Origin: Burkholderiales bacterium
GTDB taxonomy: Bacteria > Pseudomonadota > Gammaproteobacteria > Burkholderiales > SG8-39
Assembly (NCBI GenBank): GCA_919902965.1
Contig: CAKKSJ010000199.1
Span: 1-17,248, forward strand
Length of the DNA: 17,248 bases
Direction: 5' to 3'
The notes beneath the pieces are model-generated. The model did no database searches. It was given only the letters and a program-made list of their open reading frames with translations, and was not told the DNA's origin. Positions 7,195 to 14,655 of the stretch are shown here, one piece after another (position 1 is the stretch's first letter; every line of letters begins with the position of its first letter). Position numbers and translations under genes: made by a program.

Positions 7195-8351
7195 GGCATG
7201 CGCCTTCCGGAGGGGTTATCGAGCCGCACCGCGGCGTTGTAGGCATGCCGCTTATATGCGTCGGCATAGGTGCCGGTGGCAGGAAAAACATTGTTGCTGC
7301 CATCGGCTTTTCTGCCCAGGGTATAGGTCTTGCTGTCGGTGTGCCCGGCTGATTTTTCGACGTTCCGAGCCAGCAGGTTCACCTTGACCGCGTAGGTTCG
7401 AAGCCAGCACTTGGGGCTATTCAGCGCGTTGGCGGTCGGCAAGCCGCAATTGGTCAGACTGGGATCGGTGCTGTAGCCGTCGACCACGCCGTCATCATTC
7501 GCATCGACACCATATTCAAACTGGATGGTCTCTATGCCCTCGACCAGCGGCACGATACTGAACGTGCCGGCGCCCAACTCGGCACGCTTGAGCGTGGGGA
7601 TGCCGTCCGAACCGACGTTGTTATTGGCGACAAAGTAGATGCGCGTCAGGTAGCGGCGATATTCGGCGATCGTCGTGCAGTTGAGGGCGTGCTTGGTCGC
7701 CAGCGCTGTGTCGGTATTGAGGACGAAGTGCGCCTGGTAGTCTTTGGCCGAAGCCGCCCCGCCGGAGTTTTTTGCGAGCTCCGTGGATTGGTAGCAGTTG
7801 GAGGACTGGAAGAAAGGCGCGCCCGCGGGCAGCGCATCGCAGCCTGCTTCGAGGGGCGAGGCAGTGCAGGTGGCGACGCGGCGAACCACCAGGATGTCGG
7901 AACCTGCGCGTGCGTCGCTAACGCAGGAGGGCGTGGTGGCGGTGTTATCGATGCCTTGTATATGGAAGAAGAACGCCCTGTTCAAGTCGGCGACGTCGGT
8001 GGCGCAGGCATCGGGCATCGTAGTGATGGCGGCAGTGACCGGGCTGGTGTCCGCGCCCAGGGGCGGGCTGTCGGTCGAGATGATCAGTTCGTAGGGATTG
8101 AATGCGGCAAAGAAGCCCGCCATGCGCAGGTCTTCGGTCAGCAAAGTCATTGCGTAGCGGCCGCTTTCGAGTTGGCGGTTGCTGCGCTCGATTTCAGTGC
8201 GTGCCAGGCTATTCTTGACAAAAATCGTGGTGAGCCCGGCCATGATCATCAGACCCAGGGTGATGGCAATCATCAGTTCAATGAGTGAGAAGCCGCCCTG
8301 GAATTCGCGCCGGCAGTTTATTGGTGGCAGGGGTTTCATCATGTGAGTCAT
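7191..8351 (-). CDS. pilW: Minor pilin PilW
   Basis: A 386-residue PilW-family minor pilin of the type IV pilus tip complex. The prepilin peptidase site is after Gly20 (EFQGG/FSLIELMIAITLG) with Glu at mature position 5, followed by the membrane/assembly helix. The adjoining segment (RSNRQLESGRYAMTLLTEDLRMAGFF) is typical of PilW. The remaining part is a large, Cys-containing periplasmic domain. The start is uncertain: the ATG at 8351 lies 11 bases after the pilV stop and lacks a good ribosome site, and the ATG at 8342 is equally possible. Either would be translated by coupling to pilV. The gene overlaps pilX by four bases. Confidence 0.93.
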   Translation of the reverse strand: MTHMMKPLPPINCRREFQGGFSLIELMIAITLGLMIMAGLTTIFVKNSLARTEIERSNRQLESGRYAMTLLTEDLRMAGFFAAFNPYELIISTDSPPLGADTSPVTAAITTMPDACATDVADLNRAFFFHIQGIDNTATTPSCVSDARAGSDILVVRRVATCTASPLEAGCDALPAGAPFFQSSNCYQSTELAKNSGGAASAKDYQAHFVLNTDTALATKHALNCTTIAEYRRYLTRIYFVANNNVGSDGIPTLKRAELGAGTFSIVPLVEGIETIQFEYGVDANDDGVVDGYSTDPSLTNCGLPTANALNSPKCWLRTYAVKVNLLARNVEKSAGHTDSKTYTLGRKADGSNNVFPATGTYADAYKRHAYNAAVRLDNPSGRRMP

Positions 8352-8362
8352 CCGGCAAAGGA

Positions 8363-8959
8363 TTACTGGCAGCTGGGCAAACCTATCGACACACGCGCCG
8401 AAAGGGCGCGGCGCAGGCGCTCATCGCTGCCAAACGTTCCTGCGCCGCAGGTCGCGCTGGGAATGCTGGTCGGGGTTAAGCCCTGCCATGCAACGGTGAC
8501 CAGATAAATGCCGGGCGTGCACACGCCAGCCGCGGCGTTCTCGGCCTGTATCTGCCTGACGCACCCAAGCGCGCCTATCATCGCGCCTACTTTGGTCGTG
8601 CCGCTGGTCTCGGCCGCTCCCTTGAGTGCATTGCTCCATTCGCATTGATCGCGCGCTACCCCTGCGGCCACGCTGGAGCAGTCCGCGGGTTGGGCATCTC
8701 CCGTCCCCAAGGTCGCGCTGGCCGGGCTGAGTACGTAAGTGGCCGCGGCGCCGCGATTAGCATTGATGCGTTCGACCATGTCGTTCATCAGCAGCACTGC
8801 CTGGGCGCGCTGGTAGGATTCCATCTCGGCAGTGAATATCTTGCTTTGCAGGCCGGCCAGGCCGAGCATGCCGAAAGCCAGAATGACTATCGTGACCAGC
8901 ACTTCGAGCATGGTCGTGCCTTGCTCAGGCCTATCGCACGCTTGGCGCCGGGCTAACAT
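8363..8959 (-). CDS. pilV: Minor pilin PilV
   Basis: A 198-residue PilV-family minor pilin. Cleavage is predicted after Gly14 (PEQG/TTMLEVLVTIVILAFG), with Thr at mature position 1 in place of the usual Phe or Met, and Glu at position 5. The following helix and segment (LGLAGLQSKIFTAEMESYQRAQAVLLMNDMVERINANR) are characteristic of PilV. Several Cys residues in the C-terminal domain suggest disulfides. AAGGA lies eight bases before the ATG, and the gene overlaps the fimT stop by seven bases. Its place between fimT and pilW matches the usual minor-pilin operon order. Confidence 0.93.
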   Translation of the reverse strand: MLARRQACDRPEQGTTMLEVLVTIVILAFGMLGLAGLQSKIFTAEMESYQRAQAVLLMNDMVERINANRGAAATYVLSPASATLGTGDAQPADCSSVAAGVARDQCEWSNALKGAAETSGTTKVGAMIGALGCVRQIQAENAAAGVCTPGIYLVTVAWQGLTPTSIPSATCGAGTFGSDERLRRALSARVSIGLPSCQ

Positions 8960-9441
8960 GCCGCATCCTTCATGTAGGGGCGCCCGCTCAAATCGACGCT
9001 AACGCAGCGATGGGCGGAGCTGCCCGCGGCGCTTATGTCGAACGCAGGCGCCGTGGCGCCCAGTAGGCGGCCGGAACTGCGGTAGGTCACGTTACTGGGC
9101 CCGGTGGCCGTCAGATCTTCGAAGGCGGAGTGGACCTCTATGTTGTTGTTGACATTGTCCGGATCCGCAATTTGCCAGCCGCTCTTCCAGGTATCTGCGA
9201 CGATGGGCGACAGCGTTACATTCTTGTTGCGCTTGATTGCCTCGCTTCGTGCCAATGTCAGGGATGCGCTGATGTCTGTCGCCATGGACTTGACGCGCTG
9301 ACTCTTGATGAGATCGCTGAATGACGGTGCGGCCAGGGACGCCAGAATGCCGATAATGGCGACCACGATCAGGATTTCCGTCAGCGTGAATCCCCGCTGA
9401 CCGGGTATCCGAGGGCCGAATTGTCTGCACCAGGATTTCAT
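8953..9441 (-). CDS. fimT: Minor pilin FimT/FimU (GspH-like)
   Basis: A 162-residue prepilin of the FimT/FimU/GspH group. The leader is cleaved after Gly17 (PGQRG/FTLTEILIVVAIIGILA) with Glu at mature position 5. The next segment (QRVKSMATDISASLTLARSEAIKRNKNVTL) and the GWQI element are typical of the GspH domain. FimU acts in the pilus tip complex; FimT proteins in some bacteria bind DNA in natural transformation. The sequence alone does not separate the two, so the symbol is provisional. It begins nine bases after pilE and overlaps pilV. Confidence 0.9.
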   Translation of the reverse strand: MKSWCRQFGPRIPGQRGFTLTEILIVVAIIGILASLAAPSFSDLIKSQRVKSMATDISASLTLARSEAIKRNKNVTLSPIVADTWKSGWQIADPDNVNNNIEVHSAFEDLTATGPSNVTYRSSGRLLGATAPAFDISAAGSSAHRCVSVDLSGRPYMKDAAC

Positions 9442-9450
9442 CCCGAGCCG

Positions 9451-9867
9451 CTACCAGACAGTTGAAGGCGTTCTGTTGCCGGCCTGGTTGATGCTCAGCG
9501 CCGGCTCGTTATTCGCCGCCTGGCTTCCCTGCGGCGTAGCGGTAATCAAAAATGTAGGCGGAGGTCCCGCGGTGGTGACGACAACGGGCGTGCCGTAATA
9601 TGGAGAAACCTCGCTTGGAACCGCGGCGGCGGCGGTGGCCGTGCCGAAGAGCACGTCAAGGCCGCTGGCATAGACGCGGTTGTCCAGAAAATACTGCTGC
9701 TGCCGCTGGGCGGCATCCATGAGGAAGGCCTGAGCGCTGGCGCGATTCCCTTTGAGGACATAATTCTTGTACGACGGATACGCGATCCCCGCAAGTATGC
9801 CTACGATGGCCACGACGACCATCAATTCGATCAAGGTAAAACCGCGGTTGCGTCGTTTTGGAGTCAT
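9451..9867 (-). CDS. pilE: PilE-type minor pilin, first gene of the operon
   Basis: A 138-residue type IVa pilin-like protein. A short basic leader is cut after Gly9 (RRNRG/FTLIELMVVVAIVGILA), with Glu at mature position 5, followed by the classic helix and YPSYKNYVLKGNRASAQAFLMDAAQRQQQYFLDNRVYA, typical of PilE minor pilins. The protein has no Cys at all, so the C-terminal disulfide loop found in most such pilins is missing; where the family often ends in a Cys-Trp, this one ends in Val-Trp. AAAGG lies upstream of the ATG. As the first gene, its upstream region should carry the operon promoter. A major pilin is less likely given the company of minor pilins. Confidence 0.88.
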   Translation of the reverse strand: MTPKRRNRGFTLIELMVVVAIVGILAGIAYPSYKNYVLKGNRASAQAFLMDAAQRQQQYFLDNRVYASGLDVLFGTATAAAAVPSEVSPYYGTPVVVTTAGPPPTFLITATPQGSQAANNEPALSINQAGNRTPSTVW

Positions 9868-10222
9868 GATTTACCTTTCTTTCGGTTTAATTGAAGGTTT
9901 GCTTTCCGCTGCTGCGGGCGTGCCGGATAGAACCCTTATTCTATTGCCAAACGCCCGGAAGCAAAGCACGACCTTGTTGTCGATCTAATCCTAGCGTCGG
10001 TCCGAGCTGCAGTCCAAGCTAAGTCGATAGGCGGCAAATATGGCGGAATGAGCGGCGTCGAGCCGACATGCCGAGCGTGAATATTTCACGGTCACGTTGC
10101 TCCGGCAGCCGAATTCGAGGGCGATGTCGCAGCGCTGTGATGAAGTCCCGCTGGCTGTCGAGGCCCGGCAAGCCGCTGCTGATATAGAATCCGTTGTTGA
10201 TACGGTGAAGAGGGAGAGCACA
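9868..10222. other. Intergenic region between divergent pilE and mtnP
   Basis: 355 bp with no supported gene. It holds a sigma-54-like site for the pilin operon (9910-9925) and, further out on the same strand, a TAGAAT box (9938-9943) that could be a sigma-70 -10 with no good -35. On the mtnP side TATAGAAT (about 10179-10186) could serve as a -10, again without a convincing -35. Confidence 0.5.
9910..9925 (-). promoter_or_regulatory. Possible sigma-54 promoter of the minor-pilin operon
   Basis: Read on the minus strand the site is CGGCACGCCCGCAGCA. The -24 element GGCACG is perfect and the invariant GG and GC are separated by exactly ten bases, but the -12 element is CAGCA where TTGCA is expected. 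Transcription would start near 9899, about 30 bases before the pilE ATG. RpoN with PilS/PilR controls pilin genes in several proteobacteria, which makes the site plausible but not proven. Confidence 0.35.
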
Positions 10223-11113
10223 ATGGATTCGACCGCAGCAAGATCCGTTTTGGGCATCATCGGCGGCAGCGGGGTCTACGACATCGACGGCCTTGCGGGC
10301 AAGCGCTGGGAGAAAGTTTCCTCGCCGTTTGGCGAACCCTCGGACGAGTTGTTGTGCGGCGAGTTGGACGGTCAGGCCATGGTGTTTCTGCCGCGACACG
10401 GCCGCGGCCACAGGATTCCACCGTCCGAAATCAATTTTCGCGCCAATATCGATGTCCTCAAGCGCCTGGGCGTGACCGATGTTATTTCCGTGAGCGCGGT
10501 GGGTTCGCTGCGCGAGCATTTGCATCCGGGCATGTTCGTCATCGCGGATCAGTTCATCGACCGCACGTTCGCGCGCGCCAAAAGTTTTTTCGGTACCGGC
10601 CTGGTGGCGCATGTTTCCATGGCGCACCCGGTGTGCAGCCGTCTGGGCGATCACCTGGAGGCGGCGATGCGCGAATCCGGCATCGAGCTCGCGCGCGGCG
10701 GCACTTATCTGGTGATGGAGGGGCCGCAGTTCTCCAGCCTGGCCGAGTCCGAGCTGTACCGCACCTGGAACTGCGATGTCATCGGCATGACCAATATGCC
10801 CGAAGCCAAACTCGCGCGCGAGGCCGAGATGTGCTATGCGACCGTGGCCATGGTCACCGACTACGACTGCTGGCATCCGCATCACGACGACGTGACGGTG
10901 GAGGCGATTATCAAGGTGCTGCTCGCCAACGCGGAGAAGGCGCGCGCGCTGGTGAAGAAAGTCGCGCCACTGATAAAGGCGGACGCCGCTGCGGCCGGCT
11001 GCAGCTGTCGCAGCGCGCTCGGCCATGCGCTGATCACCGCGCCCGAGGCGCGCGACCCCGACATGCTGCGGCGTCTGGATGCGATTGCGGGGCGCGTGCT
11101 CAACCAAAAATAA
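10223..11113 (+). CDS. mtnP: S-methyl-5'-thioadenosine phosphorylase
   Basis: A cytoplasmic enzyme that splits methylthioadenosine with phosphate into methylthioribose-1-phosphate and adenine, salvaging the by-product of polyamine or homoserine-lactone synthesis. The 296-residue protein has the family's phosphate-site motifs GGSGVYD (14-20) and PRHG (57-60), the GPQFSS element (167-172), the GMTNMPEAKLAREAE signature (188-202) and TDYDCW (212-217). The two Asp residues of TDYDCW fit a 6-aminopurine substrate and so argue for methylthioadenosine over methylthioinosine. The start at 10223 is chosen because GGGAG precedes it at the right distance and GIIGGSG falls at the normal N-terminus; longer upstream readings are not needed. 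apt follows 21 bases downstream, which agrees with adenine as product. Confidence 0.9.
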   Translation: MDSTAARSVLGIIGGSGVYDIDGLAGKRWEKVSSPFGEPSDELLCGELDGQAMVFLPRHGRGHRIPPSEINFRANIDVLKRLGVTDVISVSAVGSLREHLHPGMFVIADQFIDRTFARAKSFFGTGLVAHVSMAHPVCSRLGDHLEAAMRESGIELARGGTYLVMEGPQFSSLAESELYRTWNCDVIGMTNMPEAKLAREAEMCYATVAMVTDYDCWHPHHDDVTVEAIIKVLLANAEKARALVKKVAPLIKADAAAAGCSCRSALGHALITAPEARDPDMLRRLDAIAGRVLNQK

Positions 11114-11134
11114 TGCTTTCTACGAGGAAAAACC

Positions 11135-11662
11135 ATGCCGATCAAATCGCTCATCCGCACCGTTCCGCATTACCCCAAGCAGGGGGTCATGTTTCGCGAC
11201 ATCACCACCCTGCTCAAGGATCCGGTCGGATTTCGCGTCACCATCAATGAATTCGTGCACCGCTACACCGGCGTCAAAATCGACAAAATCGCCGGCATCG
11301 AGTCGCGCGGTTTCATCATCGGTGCTGCGCTTGCGTTTCAGCTGGGCGTGGGTTTCGTGCCGATACGCAAGAAAGGCAAATTGCCCGCCGAAACCGTGGG
11401 GCACGACTATGAGCTGGAGTACGGAGTCGACCGCGTCGAACTGCATGTCGACGCGGTCGCCAAGGGCGAGCGCGTGCTGCTGGTGGACGACCTGATCGCC
11501 ACCGGCGGCACGGCCGAAGCCGCGATCAAGCTGATCGAAAAAATGGGCGGCAAGGTGTTGGAGGTATGCGCCGTGATCGACCTGCCCGATCTGGGCGGGC
11601 GCGCGCGCCTGGAAAAACTCAAGCACAAGGTGTTCACGCTGTGCGAGTTCGAAGGCGACTGA
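11135..11662 (+). CDS. apt: Adenine phosphoribosyltransferase
   Basis: A cytoplasmic salvage enzyme that joins adenine and PRPP to make AMP. The 175-residue length is normal for the family. The PRPP-binding motif VLLVDDLIATGGTA is at 114-127, the FRDITTLL segment at 20-27, and IAGIESRGFIIGAALA at 52-67. GAGG precedes the ATG. It lies 21 bases after mtnP on the same strand, so the pair would pass adenine from MtnP to Apt. It converges on arsM, from which it is separated by a 25-base gap holding a G/C hairpin. Confidence 0.96.
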   Translation: MPIKSLIRTVPHYPKQGVMFRDITTLLKDPVGFRVTINEFVHRYTGVKIDKIAGIESRGFIIGAALAFQLGVGFVPIRKKGKLPAETVGHDYELEYGVDRVELHVDAVAKGERVLLVDDLIATGGTAEAAIKLIEKMGGKVLEVCAVIDLPDLGGRARLEKLKHKVFTLCEFEGD

Positions 11663-11677
11663 GCGCCGCCGCGGCGC
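11663..11677. terminator. G/C hairpin between convergent apt and arsM
   Basis: GCGCCG and CGGCGC pair perfectly around a three-base loop, directly after the apt stop codon and ten bases from the arsM stop. No T-run follows on either strand, so it is not a standard intrinsic terminator, but its place between two convergent genes suggests a shared 3'-end structure. Confidence 0.35.
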
Positions 11678-11687
11678 AGGCGTACCG

Positions 11688-12524
11688 TCAGGAGCAGCAG
11701 GCCGCGCGTGCGGGCTTGGTGGCGCGCACGAAGGCGCTCATGAATTTTCCGTCGACCTGCGCGGCGATGGCGTCCACGTCCATGCCCTGGCCCGCGAGAA
11801 ACTGGCGCGCGTCCTCGACCTGGTAGACGCGCGTGGGTTCGAGTTCGATGTTGGCGAAACCCGCAGCGGCGAGCTTTGCCCTGTAGTCCGAATCGCGCAG
11901 CGCGCCGGCGATGCAGCCTATCCATAACTCGACACGCTTGCGGATTGCATCCGGGATGTCGGCGGTGACCACCACGTCCGAGACTGCGAAGCGGCCACCC
12001 GGCCTGAGCACGCGGAAGGCTTCGCGCAATACCCGGTCCTTGTCCGGCGACAGGTTGATCACGCAATTGGAAATGATCACGTCGACCGAGTCGTCCGGCA
12101 GCGGAATGTTTTCGATTTCGCCTTTCAGGAATTCGACATTCTCCACCCCCGCTTTCTTCTGGTTGGCGCGCGCCAGCGCGAGCATTTCATCGGTCATGTC
12201 CAGGCCGTAGGCTTTGCCTGTCGGGCCGACCCGCCGGGCCGAGAGCAGCACGTCGATGCCGCCGCCGGAACCGAGGTCGAGCACGGTTTCTCCCGGATTC
12301 AACTGCGCCAGTGCGGTCGGGTTGCCGCAGCCGAGCGAGGCCTGCAGCGCCTGCTCCGGCACTTCGCCGCCCTGCTGCGTGCTATATAGATTGGAGGTGA
12401 TGGGATCGCAGCTCCCGCCCACGGCGGGGCTGCCGCCGCAGCAGGAAGAGCCGCCGCCCTGAACGCGCAGCGCGGCCTGGCCGTATTTCTGTTTCACGAT
12501 TTCACGGATGTTGTCGGTGCTCAT
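11688..12524 (-). CDS. arsM: Arsenite S-adenosylmethionine methyltransferase
   Basis: A cytoplasmic enzyme that methylates arsenite using S-adenosylmethionine. The 278-residue protein carries the SAM-binding motif DLGSGGG (83-89) and three Cys at the family's catalytic contexts: SLGCG (Cys66), ISNCVINL (Cys154) and WIGCIAGAL (Cys204). It also has a Cys-rich N-terminal patch (Cys28, Cys29, Cys39) and a C-terminal Cys pair (276-277) that may help to bind arsenic. The start at 12524 is preferred over the ATG six bases upstream, because GGAG sits seven bases before it and would be only one base from the other. It is the last gene of the ars operon, 24 bases after acr3. Confidence 0.94.
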   Translation of the reverse strand: MSTDNIREIVKQKYGQAALRVQGGGSSCCGGSPAVGGSCDPITSNLYSTQQGGEVPEQALQASLGCGNPTALAQLNPGETVLDLGSGGGIDVLLSARRVGPTGKAYGLDMTDEMLALARANQKKAGVENVEFLKGEIENIPLPDDSVDVIISNCVINLSPDKDRVLREAFRVLRPGGRFAVSDVVVTADIPDAIRKRVELWIGCIAGALRDSDYRAKLAAAGFANIELEPTRVYQVEDARQFLAGQGMDVDAIAAQVDGKFMSAFVRATKPARAACCS

Positions 12525-12548
12525 GTGCATGCTCCTTCATGGATCGGA

Positions 12549-13619
12549 TTAAACGCCGCGCTCGTACCAGCCGCGCGTGGAATTGACTACTTTGACCACT
12601 GCCAGCATCACCGGCACCTCGATCAGCACGCCGACCACGGTGGCCAGCGCCGCCCCGGAATCGAAGCCGAACAGGCTGATGGCCGCGGCCACGGCCAGTT
12701 CGAAAAAGTTGGATGCGCCGATCAACGCCGAAGGGCAGGCGATGTTGTGCTTTTCGCCTACGGCGCGGTTCAGCCCGTATGCCAGCGCCGAATTGAAAAA
12801 CACCTGGATCAGGATAGGCAGCGCGAGCATGGCGATGATCAATGGCTGCCTGAGTATCGCCTCGCCCTGAAACGCGAACAGCAGCACCAGTGTCGCGAGC
12901 AGCGCTGCGACGGAGTAGGGGCCGATCACGGCCAGCGCCTGCTGGAATTGCGCCTCGCCTTTGGCGAGCAGCCACTTGCGCCAGAGTTGCGCGAGGATCA
13001 CCGGAATCACGATATAGAGCACGACCGAAGTGATGAGCGTGTCCCAGGGCACGCTGATCGAGGCGATGCCGAGCAGCAGGGCGACGATGGGTGCGAAGGC
13101 GAAAATCATGATCAGGTCGTTCAGCGCGACCTGCGACAGCGTGAAGTAAGGATCGCCGTCGGAAAGCCGGCTCCAGACGAATACCATCGCCGTGCACGGC
13201 GCGGCCGCGAGCAGGATCAGGCCTGCGATGTAGCTGTCGATCTGCTCCGCCGGCAGATAGGGCGCGAATACCTGGCGGATGAATATCCAGCCGAGCAGCG
13301 CCATGGAGAAGGGCTTCACCGCCCAGTTGACGAACAGGGTCACGCCGATGCCGCGCCAGTGATCCTTGACCTGGTGCAGGGCGCCGAAATCGATGCGCAC
13401 CAGCATGGGAATAATCATCACCCAGATGAGCAGGCCGACCGGAAGATTCACGCGTGCGAATTCCATGCGGCCGATCGCCTGGAACACGCCGGGCAGCAGC
13501 TGGCCCAGCGCGACGCCGAAGACAATGCACAGGAACACCCACAGCGTCAGGTAGCGCTCGAACACGCTCATCGACGCGCTGCCGGTCTTGCGGGTCGCGG
13601 ATAGAGTCGGCGCGCTCAT
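12549..13619 (-). CDS. acr3: Arsenite efflux transporter, ACR3 family
   Basis: An inner-membrane carrier of about ten helices that expels arsenite. The 356-residue length is standard. The family's essential Cys is in LLAAAPCTAMVFVWS (Cys142), and the conserved Glu of the second half is in ALIGASNFFELAVAAAI (Glu307). VGLLIWVMIIPMLVRIDF (61-78) is also characteristic. It lies three bases after arsC and 24 before arsM, so it is co-transcribed. The ATG at 13619 has a weak ribosome site, which suggests coupling to arsC; an internal Met17 is an alternative start. It is unrelated in sequence to the ArsB type of pump. Confidence 0.95.
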   Translation of the reverse strand: MSAPTLSATRKTGSASMSVFERYLTLWVFLCIVFGVALGQLLPGVFQAIGRMEFARVNLPVGLLIWVMIIPMLVRIDFGALHQVKDHWRGIGVTLFVNWAVKPFSMALLGWIFIRQVFAPYLPAEQIDSYIAGLILLAAAPCTAMVFVWSRLSDGDPYFTLSQVALNDLIMIFAFAPIVALLLGIASISVPWDTLITSVVLYIVIPVILAQLWRKWLLAKGEAQFQQALAVIGPYSVAALLATLVLLFAFQGEAILRQPLIIAMLALPILIQVFFNSALAYGLNRAVGEKHNIACPSALIGASNFFELAVAAAISLFGFDSGAALATVVGVLIEVPVMLAVVKVVNSTRGWYERGV

Positions 13620-13622
13620 GCC

Positions 13623-14132
13623 CTATTCGCCTGTTTCGCGCAGGCGGCCGATCCGACCGACTTCGCGCTTGATCGACAGCGCATCGAGCTTGGCCAGCGG
13701 CAGGCTGGCGAACAGCGAAATCCGGCGCTGCAACAGGATGAACGCCCGCGCAAACGCCTCGCGTTTTTCTGCGTCGCTGCCTTCGACCGCGGCCGGGTCG
13801 GCGATGCCCCAATGCGCGGTCATGGGCTTGCCCGGCCACAGCGGACAAACCTCGCCCGCCGCGTTGTCGCAGACCGTGAACACGAAGTCCAGTTGCGGCG
13901 CGCCGGCCGCGGCAAATTCGTCCCAGCTCTTGCTCCTCAGGCCGGCCGTGTCGAGATGCCGCGTTTGCAGAAGCTCGATCGCGTACGGGTTCACCTTGCC
14001 GCCGGGGTGGCTGCCCGCGCTATAGGCGCGAAAGCGCCCCTTGCCGGCCGCGTTGAGAATGGCTTCGGCGAGTATGCTGCGGGCCGAATTCCCGGTGCAC
14101 AGGAACAGGACGTTAAAAATATTTTCGCTCAC
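13623..14132 (-). CDS. arsC: Arsenate reductase, low-molecular-weight phosphatase type
   Basis: Reduces arsenate to arsenite, the form that Acr3 exports and ArsM methylates. The 169-residue protein starts at a GTG at 14132, with GGAG six bases upstream; the longer ATG reading runs back into arsR and is rejected. The N-terminal active-site loop CTGNSARS (Cys12 to Arg18) is that of low-molecular-weight tyrosine phosphatases. Cys88 and Cys96 in VCDNAAGEVCPLWPG are placed for the disulfide relay of the triple-Cys, thioredoxin-linked class, and ADPAA (111-115) supplies the general-acid Asp. It starts 16 bases after arsR and ends three bases before acr3. Confidence 0.93.
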   Translation of the reverse strand: MSENIFNVLFLCTGNSARSILAEAILNAAGKGRFRAYSAGSHPGGKVNPYAIELLQTRHLDTAGLRSKSWDEFAAAGAPQLDFVFTVCDNAAGEVCPLWPGKPMTAHWGIADPAAVEGSDAEKREAFARAFILLQRRISLFASLPLAKLDALSIKREVGRIGRLRETGE

Positions 14133-14148
14133 GCAGATCTCCGTGGAA

Positions 14149-14499
14149 CTAACGGGCGGCTGCGCTGCGCCGCCGCTTCGGGATGGCAGCAGCGCCCGCC
14201 CCGGGCAGGCATTGCGCGCCCTGGCAGCAGTTGTCGGTGAGAAAGGCGAGTAATGCATCCATAGACGCATAGTCGGCAGCATAGAAAATGAACCGCCCTT
14301 CCTGCCGCCCGCGTATCAGGCCCACCCGGCTCAAGTGGGCAAGATGGAAGGACAGCGTCGCCGGCGCCAGCGCGAGCTTTTCGCAGATCAGGCCGGCGTT
14401 GACGCCCGCCGGCCCGGCCTGTATCAACAAGCGAAAGATCGCGAGCCGGGTTTCGTGTCCGAGTGCGGCGAGGCTGTCGCTGGCGGATGTGATTTCCAT
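14149..14499 (-). CDS. arsR: ArsR-family arsenic-responsive repressor
   Basis: A 116-residue winged-helix repressor expected to bind the operator in front of the operon and leave it when arsenite binds. The fold is clear from LAALGHETRLAIFRLLI (10-26), the recognition helix LAPATLSFHLAHLSRVGLI (44-62) and the wing GRQEGRFIFYAAD (64-76). The classic ELCVCDLC arsenite site is missing. Instead a Cys pair at 91-92 (DNCCQG) and Cys97 lie in the C-terminal helix, as in the Acidithiobacillus ferrooxidans type of ArsR. The ATG at 14499 has no ribosome site and sits at the expected transcription start, so the message may be leaderless. A long reading upstream in the same frame is a shadow of the divergent transporter gene. 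Confidence 0.92.
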   Translation of the reverse strand: MEITSASDSLAALGHETRLAIFRLLIQAGPAGVNAGLICEKLALAPATLSFHLAHLSRVGLIRGRQEGRFIFYAADYASMDALLAFLTDNCCQGAQCLPGAGAAAIPKRRRSAAAR

Positions 14500-14534
14500 A
14501 TTTCGAGTATTATCGAAATGACAGACGATGTCAA
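14500..14534 (-). promoter_or_regulatory. ars operon promoter with ArsR operator
   Basis: On the minus strand a perfect -35 box TTGACA (14529-14534) and AATACT (14506-14511) are separated by 17 bases. A 7-bp inverted repeat, ATTTCGA and TCGAAAT with a six-base centre (14500-14519), covers the -10 and reaches to the base next to the arsR ATG. Bound ArsR would block the polymerase. The start of transcription, about seven bases past the -10, falls on or near the A of the ATG. Confidence 0.72.
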
Positions 14535-14655
14535 GCGCCGCAGCATGCGCGCATGCATAGGCGCCGCGCGCAAATGGCATAATGACGAGCAGTCCTCGCC
14601 CGAGGACGGGCGGGGCCCTGCTGCAAATCAATTGAGCGACATTTTGCGACAACCA

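Noticed and set aside
10019..11107. 362-codon minus-strand reading frame opposite mtnP
   Set aside because: A shadow of mtnP; the protein looks random and His/Arg-rich.
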